Origin: an uncultured Collinsella sp.
GTDB taxonomy: Bacteria > Actinomycetota > Coriobacteriia > Coriobacteriales > Coriobacteriaceae
DNA length: 43,775 nucleotides
NCBI GenBank assembly: GCA_934650095.1
Contig: CAKUFT010000012.1
Coordinates: 1 to 43,775 of the forward strand
Reading direction: 5' to 3'
Shown here: in pieces, positions 1 through 7,170 of the stretch
How positions within the stretch are numbered: the stretch's first letter is position 1
How the letters are laid out: every line of letters starts with the position of its first letter
Made by a program: the position numbers and the translations under genes
The notes under the pieces: generated by a model
Database searches by the model: none
The model's input: the letters and a program-made list of their open reading frames with translations, nothing else
Told to the model about the DNA's origin: nothing

Positions 1-356
1 GCAAGAAAAGCCTTGACGCGATTGAGTTTTTGGAGTAGCAAAGTTTTTCGACAGAAAACGCGCAGGTAGATATAGGTATATCGAACATCTGTTCATATAA
101 TTTCTGTGAACGAGACCGCCGGTGCGGGCCTCTGAACGGCAGAATGGCGGCGAGGGTTGATCAGGCGGAAAGTTTATCCCGTTTTGAGGCCTCAAACTGG
201 GGCGCAGTTTCCGGTTGAGCACTGTTTGGGAAAGCATATCCCGTTCTGAGCCGAAATTCCGGGTCGCAGTTTCCGCTAGGGGTTCCAACCGGAAAGCGCG
301 TCCCAGAATTCGACCAAATTGTGGGTCGCACTTTCCGGGGCTAAGCTGTAGCTCGC
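1..356. other. Gene-free stretch downstream of galU
   Basis: I see no convincing gene here. The first 160 bases are comparatively AT-rich and hold nothing I recognise. The short open frames lack a ribosome binding site and run through the palindromic array at 166-337, so I do not call them. The rest is the array and a short link to the galU terminator. Confidence 0.6.
166..337. repeat. Tandem array of three 48-bp palindromic units
   Basis: Units lie at 166-213, 228-275 and 290-337, so start-to-start spacing is exactly 62 bp twice, with 14-bp unrelated spacers. Each unit begins GGAAAG and ends CGCA(G/C)TTTCCG, and can fold on itself: GGAAA pairs with TTTCC and an inner TCCC pairs with GGG. 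The first unit has a near-perfect core around TTTGAGGCCTCAAA. Units differ in the middle but keep the pairing positions. The geometry recalls a CRISPR array, but the units are too divergent and the spacers too short. A REP-like hairpin array is the better description. Confidence 0.75.
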
Positions 357-390
357 AAAAAAACGGGTGCAGACCGAAGTCCACACCCGT
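357..390 (-). terminator. Intrinsic terminator of galU
   Basis: On the minus strand an ACGGGTG/CACCCGT stem encloses a second short stem closed by a TTCG tetraloop and is followed by seven Ts. It starts about 20 bases after the galU stop codon. Confidence 0.85.
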
Positions 391-410
391 AAATGTCGAT
401 GACCGAAGGC

Positions 411-1319
411 TTACTTGCGCATCAAGCCGCCGCGCTCGTCGATGGCGTCCCAGAAGGCATCGGCAAAGCGGGGGTCGCTTGCAGCCATGAGAGCGTTGGT
501 GGCCATCCAGCCAGAGGGAGTGCCGGTGTCGTAGCCCGACAGCGGGTCGATGACGACTGCATACATGGCCTCGCGGTCGAGCGAACGGGCCATGGCGTCG
601 GTGAGCTGGATCTCGCCGCCCTTGCCGGCCTGCTGATCTGCCAGCAAGTCCATGACCAGCGGGCTCAGCAGGTAGCGACCGACGATGTACAGGTTGGACG
701 GAGCCGCCTCGGGAGCGGGCTTCTCGACCAGACCGCCGATACGCCAGACAGCGCCCGGCTCGGCATCGGCAACGTCCTCGGCACCCTCGAGCGAACCGAC
801 GCGCTCACCGGCGATAACGCCGTAGCGGCTGACTTCCTCGGGCGAGCAAGCAGCGACGGCGATAACCGAAGCGCCACCGTGCTCCTTGGAAACGGCGAGC
901 ATCTTGTCGCAGATGTCGCGGTTAGGCACAACGTAGTCGCCCAGAAGAACCAGGAAGTTCTCCCCTGCCACGGCGTCGGCAGCAGAGCGGATAGCATGGC
1001 CGAGGCCCTTGGGCTCGTACTGATAACGGAAGTCGACCGGCATACCGCCAGCGTGGGCGACGGCATCGGCATAGGCGTTCTTGCCGCGCTCGCGCAGCAG
1101 GTTCTCGAGCGAGCGATCGGGCTGGAAGTAGTTCAGTAGCTCGGGCTTACCGGGAGAAGTAACGATGATGGCGTCGTCGACCTCCTCGGGGTCGAGCGCC
1201 TCCTCGACGACGTACTGAATGACGGGCTTGTCGAGCACCGGCAGCATCTCTTTGGGCGTGCACTTGGTGCCAGGCAGAAAACGCGTGCCAAGACCGGCGG
1301 CGGGGATGATTGCCTTCAT
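411..1319 (-). CDS. galU: UTP--glucose-1-phosphate uridylyltransferase
   Basis: A 302-residue cytoplasmic nucleotidyltransferase that makes UDP-glucose from UTP and glucose-1-phosphate for surface polysaccharide and galactose metabolism. The N-terminus MKAIIPAAGLGTRFLPGT followed by PKEMLPV is the sugar-nucleotide binding signature of GalU, and VEKP and LGDYV segments follow in the expected order. Length matches the family. I start at the ATG at 1319, which has GAAAGGA upstream; an in-frame start at 1403 would add 28 atypical residues. It is transcribed alone, ending at a strong terminator, next to but not in the rplJ-rplL operon. Confidence 0.93.
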   Translation of the reverse strand: MKAIIPAAGLGTRFLPGTKCTPKEMLPVLDKPVIQYVVEEALDPEEVDDAIIVTSPGKPELLNYFQPDRSLENLLRERGKNAYADAVAHAGGMPVDFRYQYEPKGLGHAIRSAADAVAGENFLVLLGDYVVPNRDICDKMLAVSKEHGGASVIAVAACSPEEVSRYGVIAGERVGSLEGAEDVADAEPGAVWRIGGLVEKPAPEAAPSNLYIVGRYLLSPLVMDLLADQQAGKGGEIQLTDAMARSLDREAMYAVVIDPLSGYDTGTPSGWMATNALMAASDPRFADAFWDAIDERGGLMRK

Positions 1320-1415
1320 GTTATTCAAAGATCCTTTCGCAGGCGCAAAAGCGCCCCATGCGTGCGGCACACAGCCGCAGACCAAATTGCGATACCCAAG
1401 CATCTTACCGCTGGA

Positions 1416-1443
1416 ACTATATGTCGCTACAAGGCAGAGACAA
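1416..1443 (-). promoter_or_regulatory. Possible galU promoter
   Basis: On the minus strand TTGTCT, 16 bases, then TATAGT, which would give a leader of about 90 bases before the galU ATG. A nearby TTGACC has no good partner. This is a motif match only. Confidence 0.4.
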
Positions 1444-1571
1444 TTCTTCAGCAGGTCAACGCAAATTATTGCTCGAATGGTGCAATTTTATTGCCCAACG
1501 GCAGGGCACCCATACGACGCAAATCACAGAACATGGCAGTTTGAGCAACCGATGCCGAGGGACCGAAAAAC

Positions 1572-1604
1572 AAAAAAGACGGGGCTCGCAATGCGAACCC
1601 CGTC
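1572..1604 (-). terminator. Terminator of the rplJ-rplL operon
   Basis: On the minus strand GACGGGGTTCGC pairs with GCGAGCCCCGTC and is followed by TTTTTTGTTTTT. It lies 28 bases after the rplL stop. This shows that no rpoB gene is cotranscribed downstream of rplL. Confidence 0.9.
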
Positions 1605-1632
1605 GGCAAAGAAATCTGGCGAGAAAGCCTGA

Positions 1633-2010
1633 TTACTTGAGGGTGACAGCAGCGCCAGCAGCCTCGAGCTTCTCCTTGGCAGCCTCGGCGTCCTCCTTCT
1701 TGGCACCCTCGAGAACAGCCTTGGGAGCGCCCTCGACGACCTCCTTGGCCTCCTTCAGGCCAAGGTTGGTGAGCTCACGGACGGCCTTGATGACCTGGAT
1801 CTTGTTGTCGCCGAAGCCCTCGAGCACGACGTCAAACTCGGTCTTCTCCTCGGCCTCAGCAGCGCCAGCAGCGGGAGCGGCGACAACAGCGGCAGGAGCA
1901 GCGGCGGAAACGCCGAAGGTGTCCTCGATAGCCTTGACGAGCTCGGAAGCCTCGAGAAGGGTCATTTCCTTAAGAGCATCGATGATCTCATCGGTGGTAA
2001 GCTTAGCCAT
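1633..2010 (-). CDS. rplL: 50S ribosomal protein L7/L12
   Basis: A 125-residue stalk protein of the large ribosomal subunit that recruits translation GTPases. The N-terminal dimerisation part ([20 protein letters not shown]) is followed by an alanine-rich hinge at about 48-62 and the conserved C-terminal domain ([35 protein letters not shown]). I start at 2010, preceded by GAAAGGAC; the ATG at 2043 would add 11 unlikely residues. It lies 102 bp downstream of rplJ in the same operon, and that gap holds small GC-rich hairpins. Confidence 0.97.
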   Translation of the reverse strand: MAKLTTDEIIDALKEMTLLEASELVKAIEDTFGVSAAAPAAVVAAPAAGAAEAEEKTEFDVVLEGFGDNKIQVIKAVRELTNLGLKEAKEVVEGAPKAVLEGAKKEDAEAAKEKLEAAGAAVTLK

Positions 2011-2112
2011 TTCTAAGTCCTTTCGGTTTCCGTGCGGATGCACGGAGATCAGTTAAAACACGGCGCGAATGCGCCAGGGGTGCGGCGTTGCCGCCGCGGG
2101 TGAAAACAGCAA

Positions 2113-2634
2113 CTAGGCTGCCTTCTGCTCGGAGACCTGCTGGATCGAACGAGCGAGACCAGAGGAAACGCCGTTGACGCAGACAGCGATGTCGCGAGCG
2201 AAACCGGAGATGAGACCGGCGATCTGGCCGAGAAGCTGATCCTTGGTGGGCAGCTCGGCGATAGCCTTAACATCATCAGCGGAAACGGCCTTGCCGTCGG
2301 AGATACCGCCCTTGATCTCAAGGACGCCCTTGGACTTAGCGGAGAAGTCCTTAAGGGCCTTAGCGGCCTCGACCGGCTCGGTCTCGTAGAACACATAAGC
2401 GACGGGGCCGGCGAGGATCTCGTCGATCTCGGGCTGCTCCTGGTTCTTGAGAGCGATCTTGACCAGGTTGTTCTTGTAGACCTTCATCTCGGCGCCGCAC
2501 TCGCGAAGCTGATGACGCAGCTCCTGAGCCTGCTTAACCGTCAGACCGTTGTAGTTGACGACGAACAGACCGGCGTTCTCGGCGATACGGGACTCGATCT
2601 CTGCAACCTTGTCGATTTTGTACTGCTGGGGCAT
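2113..2634 (-). CDS. rplJ: 50S ribosomal protein L10
   Basis: A 173-residue protein that anchors L7/L12 dimers to 23S rRNA. The N-terminal region MPQQYKIDKVAEIE, the VVNYNGLTVKQAQELR segment and YKNNLVKIAL are typical of L10, and the C-terminal helix that binds L12 is present. An ideal GAGGAGGTG lies 7 bases before the ATG. It is first in the rplJ-rplL operon and preceded by a recognisable L10 leader, so autoregulation by the L10-L12 complex is expected. The usual upstream neighbours rplK-rplA are about 22 kb away. Confidence 0.97.
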   Translation of the reverse strand: MPQQYKIDKVAEIESRIAENAGLFVVNYNGLTVKQAQELRHQLRECGAEMKVYKNNLVKIALKNQEQPEIDEILAGPVAYVFYETEPVEAAKALKDFSAKSKGVLEIKGGISDGKAVSADDVKAIAELPTKDQLLGQIAGLISGFARDIAVCVNGVSSGLARSIQQVSEQKAA

Positions 2635-2844
2635 GAATTACACCTCCTCGAATTCTTTCCGGGCACGGTCCGCCACAAGGACGTGACGGGGGCATGTCCA
2701 AAAAGAAAGCCCCCGCGCTGCATGAGCGACGGGGGCGAGAAGACATATCTACTCGACCACCTCGGCTGGCGGGATGTCCCATTAAGCTCGCGGGCGATGC
2801 CCGTTTGCACCGGCTGTCTCTGGCAGCGGATTCGTGCGTGAACC
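2635..2844 (-). ncRNA. Ribosomal protein L10 leader
   Basis: The 5' untranslated region of rplJ, about 210 nt. On the minus strand AGACAGCCGGTGC, then CTTAATGGGACATCCC, then GCCAGCCGAGGTG (2757-2822) match the L10-leader pattern in which AGACAGC...GGTGC and GCC.GCCGAGG flank a CTTAA internal loop. A terminator-like hairpin follows at 2698-2736, then the rplJ ribosome binding site. Known role: the L10(L12)4 complex binds this leader and represses its own operon. The attenuator makes transcriptional control likely here (inference). Confidence 0.85.
2698..2736 (-). terminator. Attenuator hairpin in the rplJ leader
   Basis: On the minus strand GCCCCCG pairs with CGGGGGC around a GCTCATGCAGCG loop and is followed by TTTCTTTTT. 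It lies between the L10-binding part and the rplJ start, where a regulated terminator belongs, and well away from the stop of the gene upstream. Confidence 0.75.
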
Positions 2845-2850
2845 GAAAGT

Positions 2851-2879
2851 ATTATGGCGGGGACCCCGGCGTCGGTCAA
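2851..2879 (-). promoter_or_regulatory. rplJ-rplL sigma70 promoter
   Basis: On the minus strand -35 TTGACC (2874-2879), a 17-bp spacer and -10 CATAAT (2851-2856). Predicted transcription start is near 2844. The -35 box lies inside the left outer arm of the large palindrome at 2874-3084. Confidence 0.8.
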
Positions 2880-3084
2880 CGGAAAACCGGGCTGCACACA
2901 ATTCCACCATCCGGCACGCTCCGCCGAAGGCCAGGCGCAAGGTTTTCGCTCGGTCAAGTCCTGGCTCGCACGAAGAGCACATTAAGTGCTCTTCGGCTCG
3001 TGCGGAATCTACGAAAACCTTGCGCCTGGCCTTCGGCGGCGCGTGCCTGCGTCAACTATGGGGCAGTCCGGTTTTCCGTTGGCC
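2874..3084. repeat. Three-tier giant palindrome
   Basis: Three nested stems. Outer: 22 bp at 2874-2895 with 3063-3084, two mismatches. Middle: 28 bp at 2921-2948 with 3012-3039, perfect. Inner: 2967-2980 with 2986-3004, interrupted only by GCT, around an ATTAA loop. No open frame or transposase is present. The outer arm carries the rplJ -35 box. With 3085-3141 this fills the gap between rplJ and the aminotransferase. Confidence 0.85.
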
Positions 3085-3141
3085 GGCGCGCCCCACTCAC
3101 AATCCTTAAATCGGTGGGCTGATGTGTTGCGTCCCTGATGG

Positions 3142-4278
3142 CTATAGGGTTGAAACGAAGGTGGATAGGCGGTGGAGGCCTTCGTCTAGGTCTTTGTCGG
3201 AGACGCAGTAGCTTAGGCGGATGTGGCCTTCGGTGCCGAAGCAGTCGCCCGGGACTAGGGCTACGTTTGCCTCTTTGATGGCTTTGATGCAGAAGGCTTC
3301 GCTGGTTAGGCCGAACTTTTTGATGCTCGGGAAAGCGTAGAAGGCTCCTGCGGGCTCTACTGCGTCGAGGCCCATGGCGTCCAAGGCCGCGAGCACGCGC
3401 TTGCGACGGGCTCGGTAGACTTTGAGCATGGGGGTTGGGTCGACGGTCAGGGCTCGGGCCGCGGCGTCCATCTCGAAGGAGACGGCACTCGATACTAGGT
3501 ATTGGTGAGCTTTTGCGATCTCGGCGATGACGGGTGCCGCTGCTGCGAGCCAGCCCAGGCGCCAGCCGGTCATAGCCCAGGGCTTGGAGAAGCTCTCGAT
3601 GACGACCGTCTGCTCACGCAGCTCCGGGTGACGCTGGGCAAAGCGCTCGTAGCCATCCACATAAACCAGGCGGTTGTATACGTCGTCGCAGACCACGTAG
3701 ATGCCCGCCTCCTCCGCCACGCGCGCCACGGCGTCGAGCGACGCCGTGTTGAGGATGCAACCCGTAGGATTGTTGGGCGAGCAGATGACGATGGCCTTGG
3801 TCGCCGGCGTCACGTAAGCACGAAGTGCGTCTTCGTCAATCTGGAATTGCGCAGGCTCCGTATCCAAAAAGACCGCCTTGGCGTGATTGGCCACGACGAT
3901 GCTCTCGTACAGGCCAAAGGCCGGCGTGGGAATAATGACCTCGTCGCCTGGGTTGAGCATAGCCATGAATGCTGCCGACAGGGCCTCGGTCGCACCGTCG
4001 GTCAGGATGACCTCATCGGCGGAAAACGTAAGGCCCGCGTCCCCCATGTAGGCAGATAACGCCTCACGCAGGGCGGGGCGCCCGTTGTTGGGCGGATAGT
4101 GCGTGTCACCGCGGTCCAGTGCGGCGGTCACCTCGGCGCTAATCACATCGGGCGTGGGAAAATCGGGCTCGCCAAGCGCAAGCGCGATGCACCCCGGGTG
4201 CTGGGCGGCGAGCGCGTTGATTCGGCGGATACCGGAGGGCTTGAGCGTGGCAAGCAAGGTATTCATGGGCAAGCGCAT
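3142..4278 (-). CDS. Class I/II PLP-dependent aminotransferase
   Basis: A 378-residue fold-type I aminotransferase, probably aspartate or aromatic. Visible motifs are SPNNPTG (substrate-binding Asn), DDVYNRLVY (PLP-binding Asp/Tyr region), SFSKPWAMTGWRLGW with the Schiff-base Lys, and a C-terminal RLSYC that should bind the substrate carboxylate. Length is normal. The start at 4278 has GAAAGGA six bases upstream; a second ATG five codons later is possible. Codons near the 3' end are less GC-biased than in the rest of the gene. It is monocistronic and divergent from the next gene. Exact substrate is not readable. Confidence 0.88.
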   Translation of the reverse strand: MRLPMNTLLATLKPSGIRRINALAAQHPGCIALALGEPDFPTPDVISAEVTAALDRGDTHYPPNNGRPALREALSAYMGDAGLTFSADEVILTDGATEALSAAFMAMLNPGDEVIIPTPAFGLYESIVVANHAKAVFLDTEPAQFQIDEDALRAYVTPATKAIVICSPNNPTGCILNTASLDAVARVAEEAGIYVVCDDVYNRLVYVDGYERFAQRHPELREQTVVIESFSKPWAMTGWRLGWLAAAAPVIAEIAKAHQYLVSSAVSFEMDAAARALTVDPTPMLKVYRARRKRVLAALDAMGLDAVEPAGAFYAFPSIKKFGLTSEAFCIKAIKEANVALVPGDCFGTEGHIRLSYCVSDKDLDEGLHRLSTFVSTL

Positions 4279-4371
4279 GGCGTTCCTTTCGTAAGGGTTG
4301 CACTAGGATAGCGCGGCGAAGCGTCATCAGACGGTGTAACCTAAACGGAAACGGACTGGAAAGGAGATGGC

Positions 4372-5043
4372 ATGGAGGCGATCGCACGCGGCGATAAGCC
4401 CAAAACGCTGCAGACCATTGCGTATATCAGTATTCCCGAGAGCGCCGATCTTGAGTTTTTGCTTTGGGACCTGCAGGATGCCATCGCCGCCTATGCACAG
4501 CTTTCCGGCACCGTACTCCCCCACCCGGTCGATTTGGAGGCGAATGATGCCGGCAGCGTTGCCGGTACCGCCGATGGCATTGTGTTCGCCGTTGAAGATG
4601 CACCCAATGATGAAGCGATGGCGCCCATTGAGCAGGTGCTCGACCGCTTTGGCGGCGCAGGGACGCGTGCCTATGTTGTTGTCCAGGCCGACGTCGGCGG
4701 CCTCGAGCGAGCGCACGGGCTCGTCGTGCGTCTGCGAGCGGCGTGCGACCTTCGTGGGCTGTCATGGTGCGGCGGCGTTGTCGTCTGTACCGGCAGCGGC
4801 TTCGCGGCGCTTCGTCACTCACCGCGCATGGGACTCTTGCGGCGACCGTTTTCGGAAGCGATGGACAAGCTCGTAGGCGCCGTTCGTATGGGCTGTTCGG
4901 TTGAGCATGCGCAGCGACTTGGTGGTGGTAATGCCAAGAACGTCGACGCCGACGGCATGGTTTGCGCCGAGCCAGCCGTGCCCGCGCCGATCTGGCGAGG
5001 CGTTCTGAAACGTCTGGGCGCCCACGCTCAAACAAAAATCTAA
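4372..5043 (+). CDS. Conserved-looking protein of unknown function
   Basis: A 223-residue soluble protein, not recognised with confidence. It starts at an ATG preceded by GAAAGGAGATGGC. An N-terminal beta strand (IAYISIP), an alternating alpha/beta pattern and the stretch LSWCGGVVVCTGSGF near residue 140 hint at a flavodoxin-like or NAD(P)H-FMN reductase fold, but no flavin motif is certain. It is divergent from the aminotransferase with a 93-bp gap and ends one base before the stop of the convergent glycosylase gene, with no terminator between. I assign no function. Confidence 0.6.
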   Translation: MEAIARGDKPKTLQTIAYISIPESADLEFLLWDLQDAIAAYAQLSGTVLPHPVDLEANDAGSVAGTADGIVFAVEDAPNDEAMAPIEQVLDRFGGAGTRAYVVVQADVGGLERAHGLVVRLRAACDLRGLSWCGGVVVCTGSGFAALRHSPRMGLLRRPFSEAMDKLVGAVRMGCSVEHAQRLGGGNAKNVDADGMVCAEPAVPAPIWRGVLKRLGAHAQTKI

Positions 5044-5044
5044 A

Positions 5045-5608
5045 TTAAAAAACAGCCCAGTCAACGGCTTCACTCCAACGCTCGACAAGCCGCTCCAAAC
5101 GCCATGCCGCGTTGGCAGGACTCGTCGACGGCAGCACGATGGCGGGTAGCCCCGTCCGCTCTTGTAGATAGCGTTTGTAGAGCCGCCCGGCCGCGCCGCC
5201 GTTGCAGATAACGACCTCAATCGGCGTGACATCGGCAATGCGCTCGATATGTGCCGGCACAACGTTGCGAATGCTCGCGTCACTCGAGCCCTTGATGTCA
5301 CAGCTCTCGATCACGTCCCACAGGGCCACGCCGCCGTTTAGCAGCATAGCCCGCTTGGCGGCAATCGAGGCGTCGAGCGTCGCAGGCTCGCCGCTCGCCA
5401 AAGCGTCGCCCTCGTTGGGCGGCACGGGCACACCAAGGCACGCGGCCATCACGCGCCAAAAGCGATTCTGCGGATTGCCATAGTAGAAGGCGTTGGCGCG
5501 CGAGAGCACCGAGGGAAACGACCCCAGCACCAAAACGCGAGAGTGCTGGTCGAACACGGGCTCAAACCCATGCTCAATATGTTGATAGCCCTCGTCGGAC
5601 GCAGCCAT
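5045..5608 (-). CDS. Hypoxanthine/uracil-type DNA glycosylase (UDG superfamily)
   Basis: A 187-residue base-excision repair enzyme that should remove deaminated bases from DNA. LVLGSFPSVLSRANAFYYGN (residues 26-45) with NRFWRV, and the C-terminal LPSTSPANA, match the family-6 hypoxanthine-DNA glycosylase pattern; the middle has ALWDVIESC and VICNGGAAGRL. The start at 5608 has GAGGG about 10 bases upstream, inside the link to the preceding glycosidase gene, which stops 3 bases before it, so the two probably form an operon. Substrate range (hypoxanthine or uracil) is inferred from the family. Confidence 0.82.
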   Translation of the reverse strand: MAASDEGYQHIEHGFEPVFDQHSRVLVLGSFPSVLSRANAFYYGNPQNRFWRVMAACLGVPVPPNEGDALASGEPATLDASIAAKRAMLLNGGVALWDVIESCDIKGSSDASIRNVVPAHIERIADVTPIEVVICNGGAAGRLYKRYLQERTGLPAIVLPSTSPANAAWRLERLVERWSEAVDWAVF

Positions 5609-5611
5609 GGC

Positions 5612-6988
5612 CTAGGCCCTCAGCAGATAACGCACCTCGTAGGGCGCAAGCTCAAGGGAGCCCGCCAGCTCGACCGTGGGCACGCCGTCGCCAAGCAGGT
5701 CGACGAAGGAGCCGTTGAGTTCGCCGGCGGCGAAGGTATACCTCTCGTTCACGGCATTGACCGCCACGAGTACCGTCGCGTCGTCGCAGGCGCGCTCGAA
5801 CAACAGCTGCTTGTTCTGGATCACCACGTTGCGATAGGCACCGTAGTTGAGAGCACGGGCAGCCGCGTCGTCGGCCGAGCGAAGGTGCGCAAGCTGCGTG
5901 ATGAACGCCGTCAGCTCGTTGGGCGCAGGCTCATTGAGCGCAGGTCGCAGCGCCCAGTCGCCATCGGGGCCACCCTTTTCGCCGGCAATTCCCCACTCGC
6001 TGCCATAGTAGACGCACGGGATGCCCGGCATGCCAAAGAGCATGCCATAAGCGGGGCGCAGACAGGACTTGTCCGTCAGGATGCTCGCCAGGCGCGGCAC
6101 ATCGTGGTTGTCGACAAACGACAGCAGATGTTTGCCGCGGTAGATGCACCAAGGGTCGCCGCCAAACTGACGGTGCAGCGAATGGGCGATCTCGAACATG
6201 TTGACCGAGTTAAAGCTGGAGTACAGGCCCTTGTAGCACTCGTAGTTGGTGCAGGAGTCGAGCATCTCGTCGTTGACGATTTGGTTGTAGTCGCCGTGGA
6301 GCGTCTCGCCAATCAGCACAAAGTCGGGCTTGAGCTCACGGGTAAAAGTATGCAGGCGGCGCATAAAATCGCGATCGAGCATATAGGCAACGTCCAAGCG
6401 CAGGCCGTCGACGCCAAAGACCTCGGCCCAGCGACGCACGGACTCAAGCAGGTAATCGACCACGGCGGGGTTTTGTAGGTTGAGCTTCACGAGCTCAAAA
6501 TGGCCCTCCCAGCCCTCATACCAAAAATCATCGCCGTAGCACGAGTCACCGTCAAAGCTGATATGGAACCAATCCTTGTAGGGCGAGTCCCACTTGCGCT
6601 CCTGAACATCGCGGAAGGCCCAAAAGCCGCGACCGACGTGGTTGAAGACGGCGTCGAGCACCACGCGGATGCCGTGGGCATGCAGTGTCTCGCACACGGC
6701 GGCAAAATCGGCATCCCCACCCAAGCGACGGTCGATATGGCGCAGGCTGCGCGTGTCGTAGCCGTGGCTGTCGGATTCGAGCGGCGGGTTAATGAGCACA
6801 GCACCGATGCCGAGCTCTTGCAGGTAGTCGGCCCATTGGGCGATCTTCATGATGGGCGCATCGGGGTTGGGCGCTGCGTTGGCAGCCTGGGCGAGCTCAT
6901 CCTCGGCAACGGGGGCGGCGTTTTCGCGCGGAGCTCCGCAAAAGCCCAGCGGATAGATCTGATAGAACGTCGTCTCGTATGCCCACAT
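5612..6988 (-). CDS. Glycoside hydrolase family 13 (alpha-amylase type)
   Basis: A 458-residue enzyme with no signal peptide, so probably a cytoplasmic alpha-glucosidase or maltodextrin hydrolase. The four GH13 regions are present: DAVFNHVG, GLRLDVAYM (nucleophile Asp), GETLHGD (acid/base Glu) and FVDNHDVPR (transition-state Asp). The TIM barrel occupies about residues 1-380 and a short beta domain follows, ending LAPYEVRYLLRA. GGGAGG precedes the start codon. The enzyme lacks the large N-terminal domain of neopullulanases. It is first in a likely two-gene operon with the DNA glycosylase; the pairing has no obvious functional logic. Confidence 0.9.
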   Translation of the reverse strand: MWAYETTFYQIYPLGFCGAPRENAAPVAEDELAQAANAAPNPDAPIMKIAQWADYLQELGIGAVLINPPLESDSHGYDTRSLRHIDRRLGGDADFAAVCETLHAHGIRVVLDAVFNHVGRGFWAFRDVQERKWDSPYKDWFHISFDGDSCYGDDFWYEGWEGHFELVKLNLQNPAVVDYLLESVRRWAEVFGVDGLRLDVAYMLDRDFMRRLHTFTRELKPDFVLIGETLHGDYNQIVNDEMLDSCTNYECYKGLYSSFNSVNMFEIAHSLHRQFGGDPWCIYRGKHLLSFVDNHDVPRLASILTDKSCLRPAYGMLFGMPGIPCVYYGSEWGIAGEKGGPDGDWALRPALNEPAPNELTAFITQLAHLRSADDAAARALNYGAYRNVVIQNKQLLFERACDDATVLVAVNAVNERYTFAAGELNGSFVDLLGDGVPTVELAGSLELAPYEVRYLLRA

Positions 6989-7088
6989 AGCAACCTCCCG
7001 GTAAGCTCAACACAACGATATCCATTGTATGCCCAGCAGGGTAGCTATTTTGGGATGGGGCTCTTTTAGCTACCCCAGCCCCTCTCTA

Positions 7089-7155
7089 AGTTGCGGTGAA
7101 ATACGGACTGTTTGCCGGGTTTGTTGGGCTCAGCAGTCCGTATTCCACCGCAACT
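7089..7155. repeat. 67-bp dispersed inverted repeat, copy 1
   Basis: Arms 7089-7110 and 7134-7155 are 22 bp with one mismatch (AGTTGCGGTG then AAATACGGACTG) around a 23-bp loop. A second copy of identical length lies at 41884-41950. No open frame is inside. It sits between the glycosidase and the MFS exporter genes. Confidence 0.85.
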
Positions 7156-7170
7156 GATGAGGGGACGTGG

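Noticed and set aside
166..337. CRISPR array
   Set aside because: Repeats differ strongly between units, spacers are 14 bp, and no cas gene is visible in the window.
2694..3122. Short open frames in the rplJ upstream region
   Set aside because: They arise from the large palindrome and the L10 leader, and none has a suitable start site.
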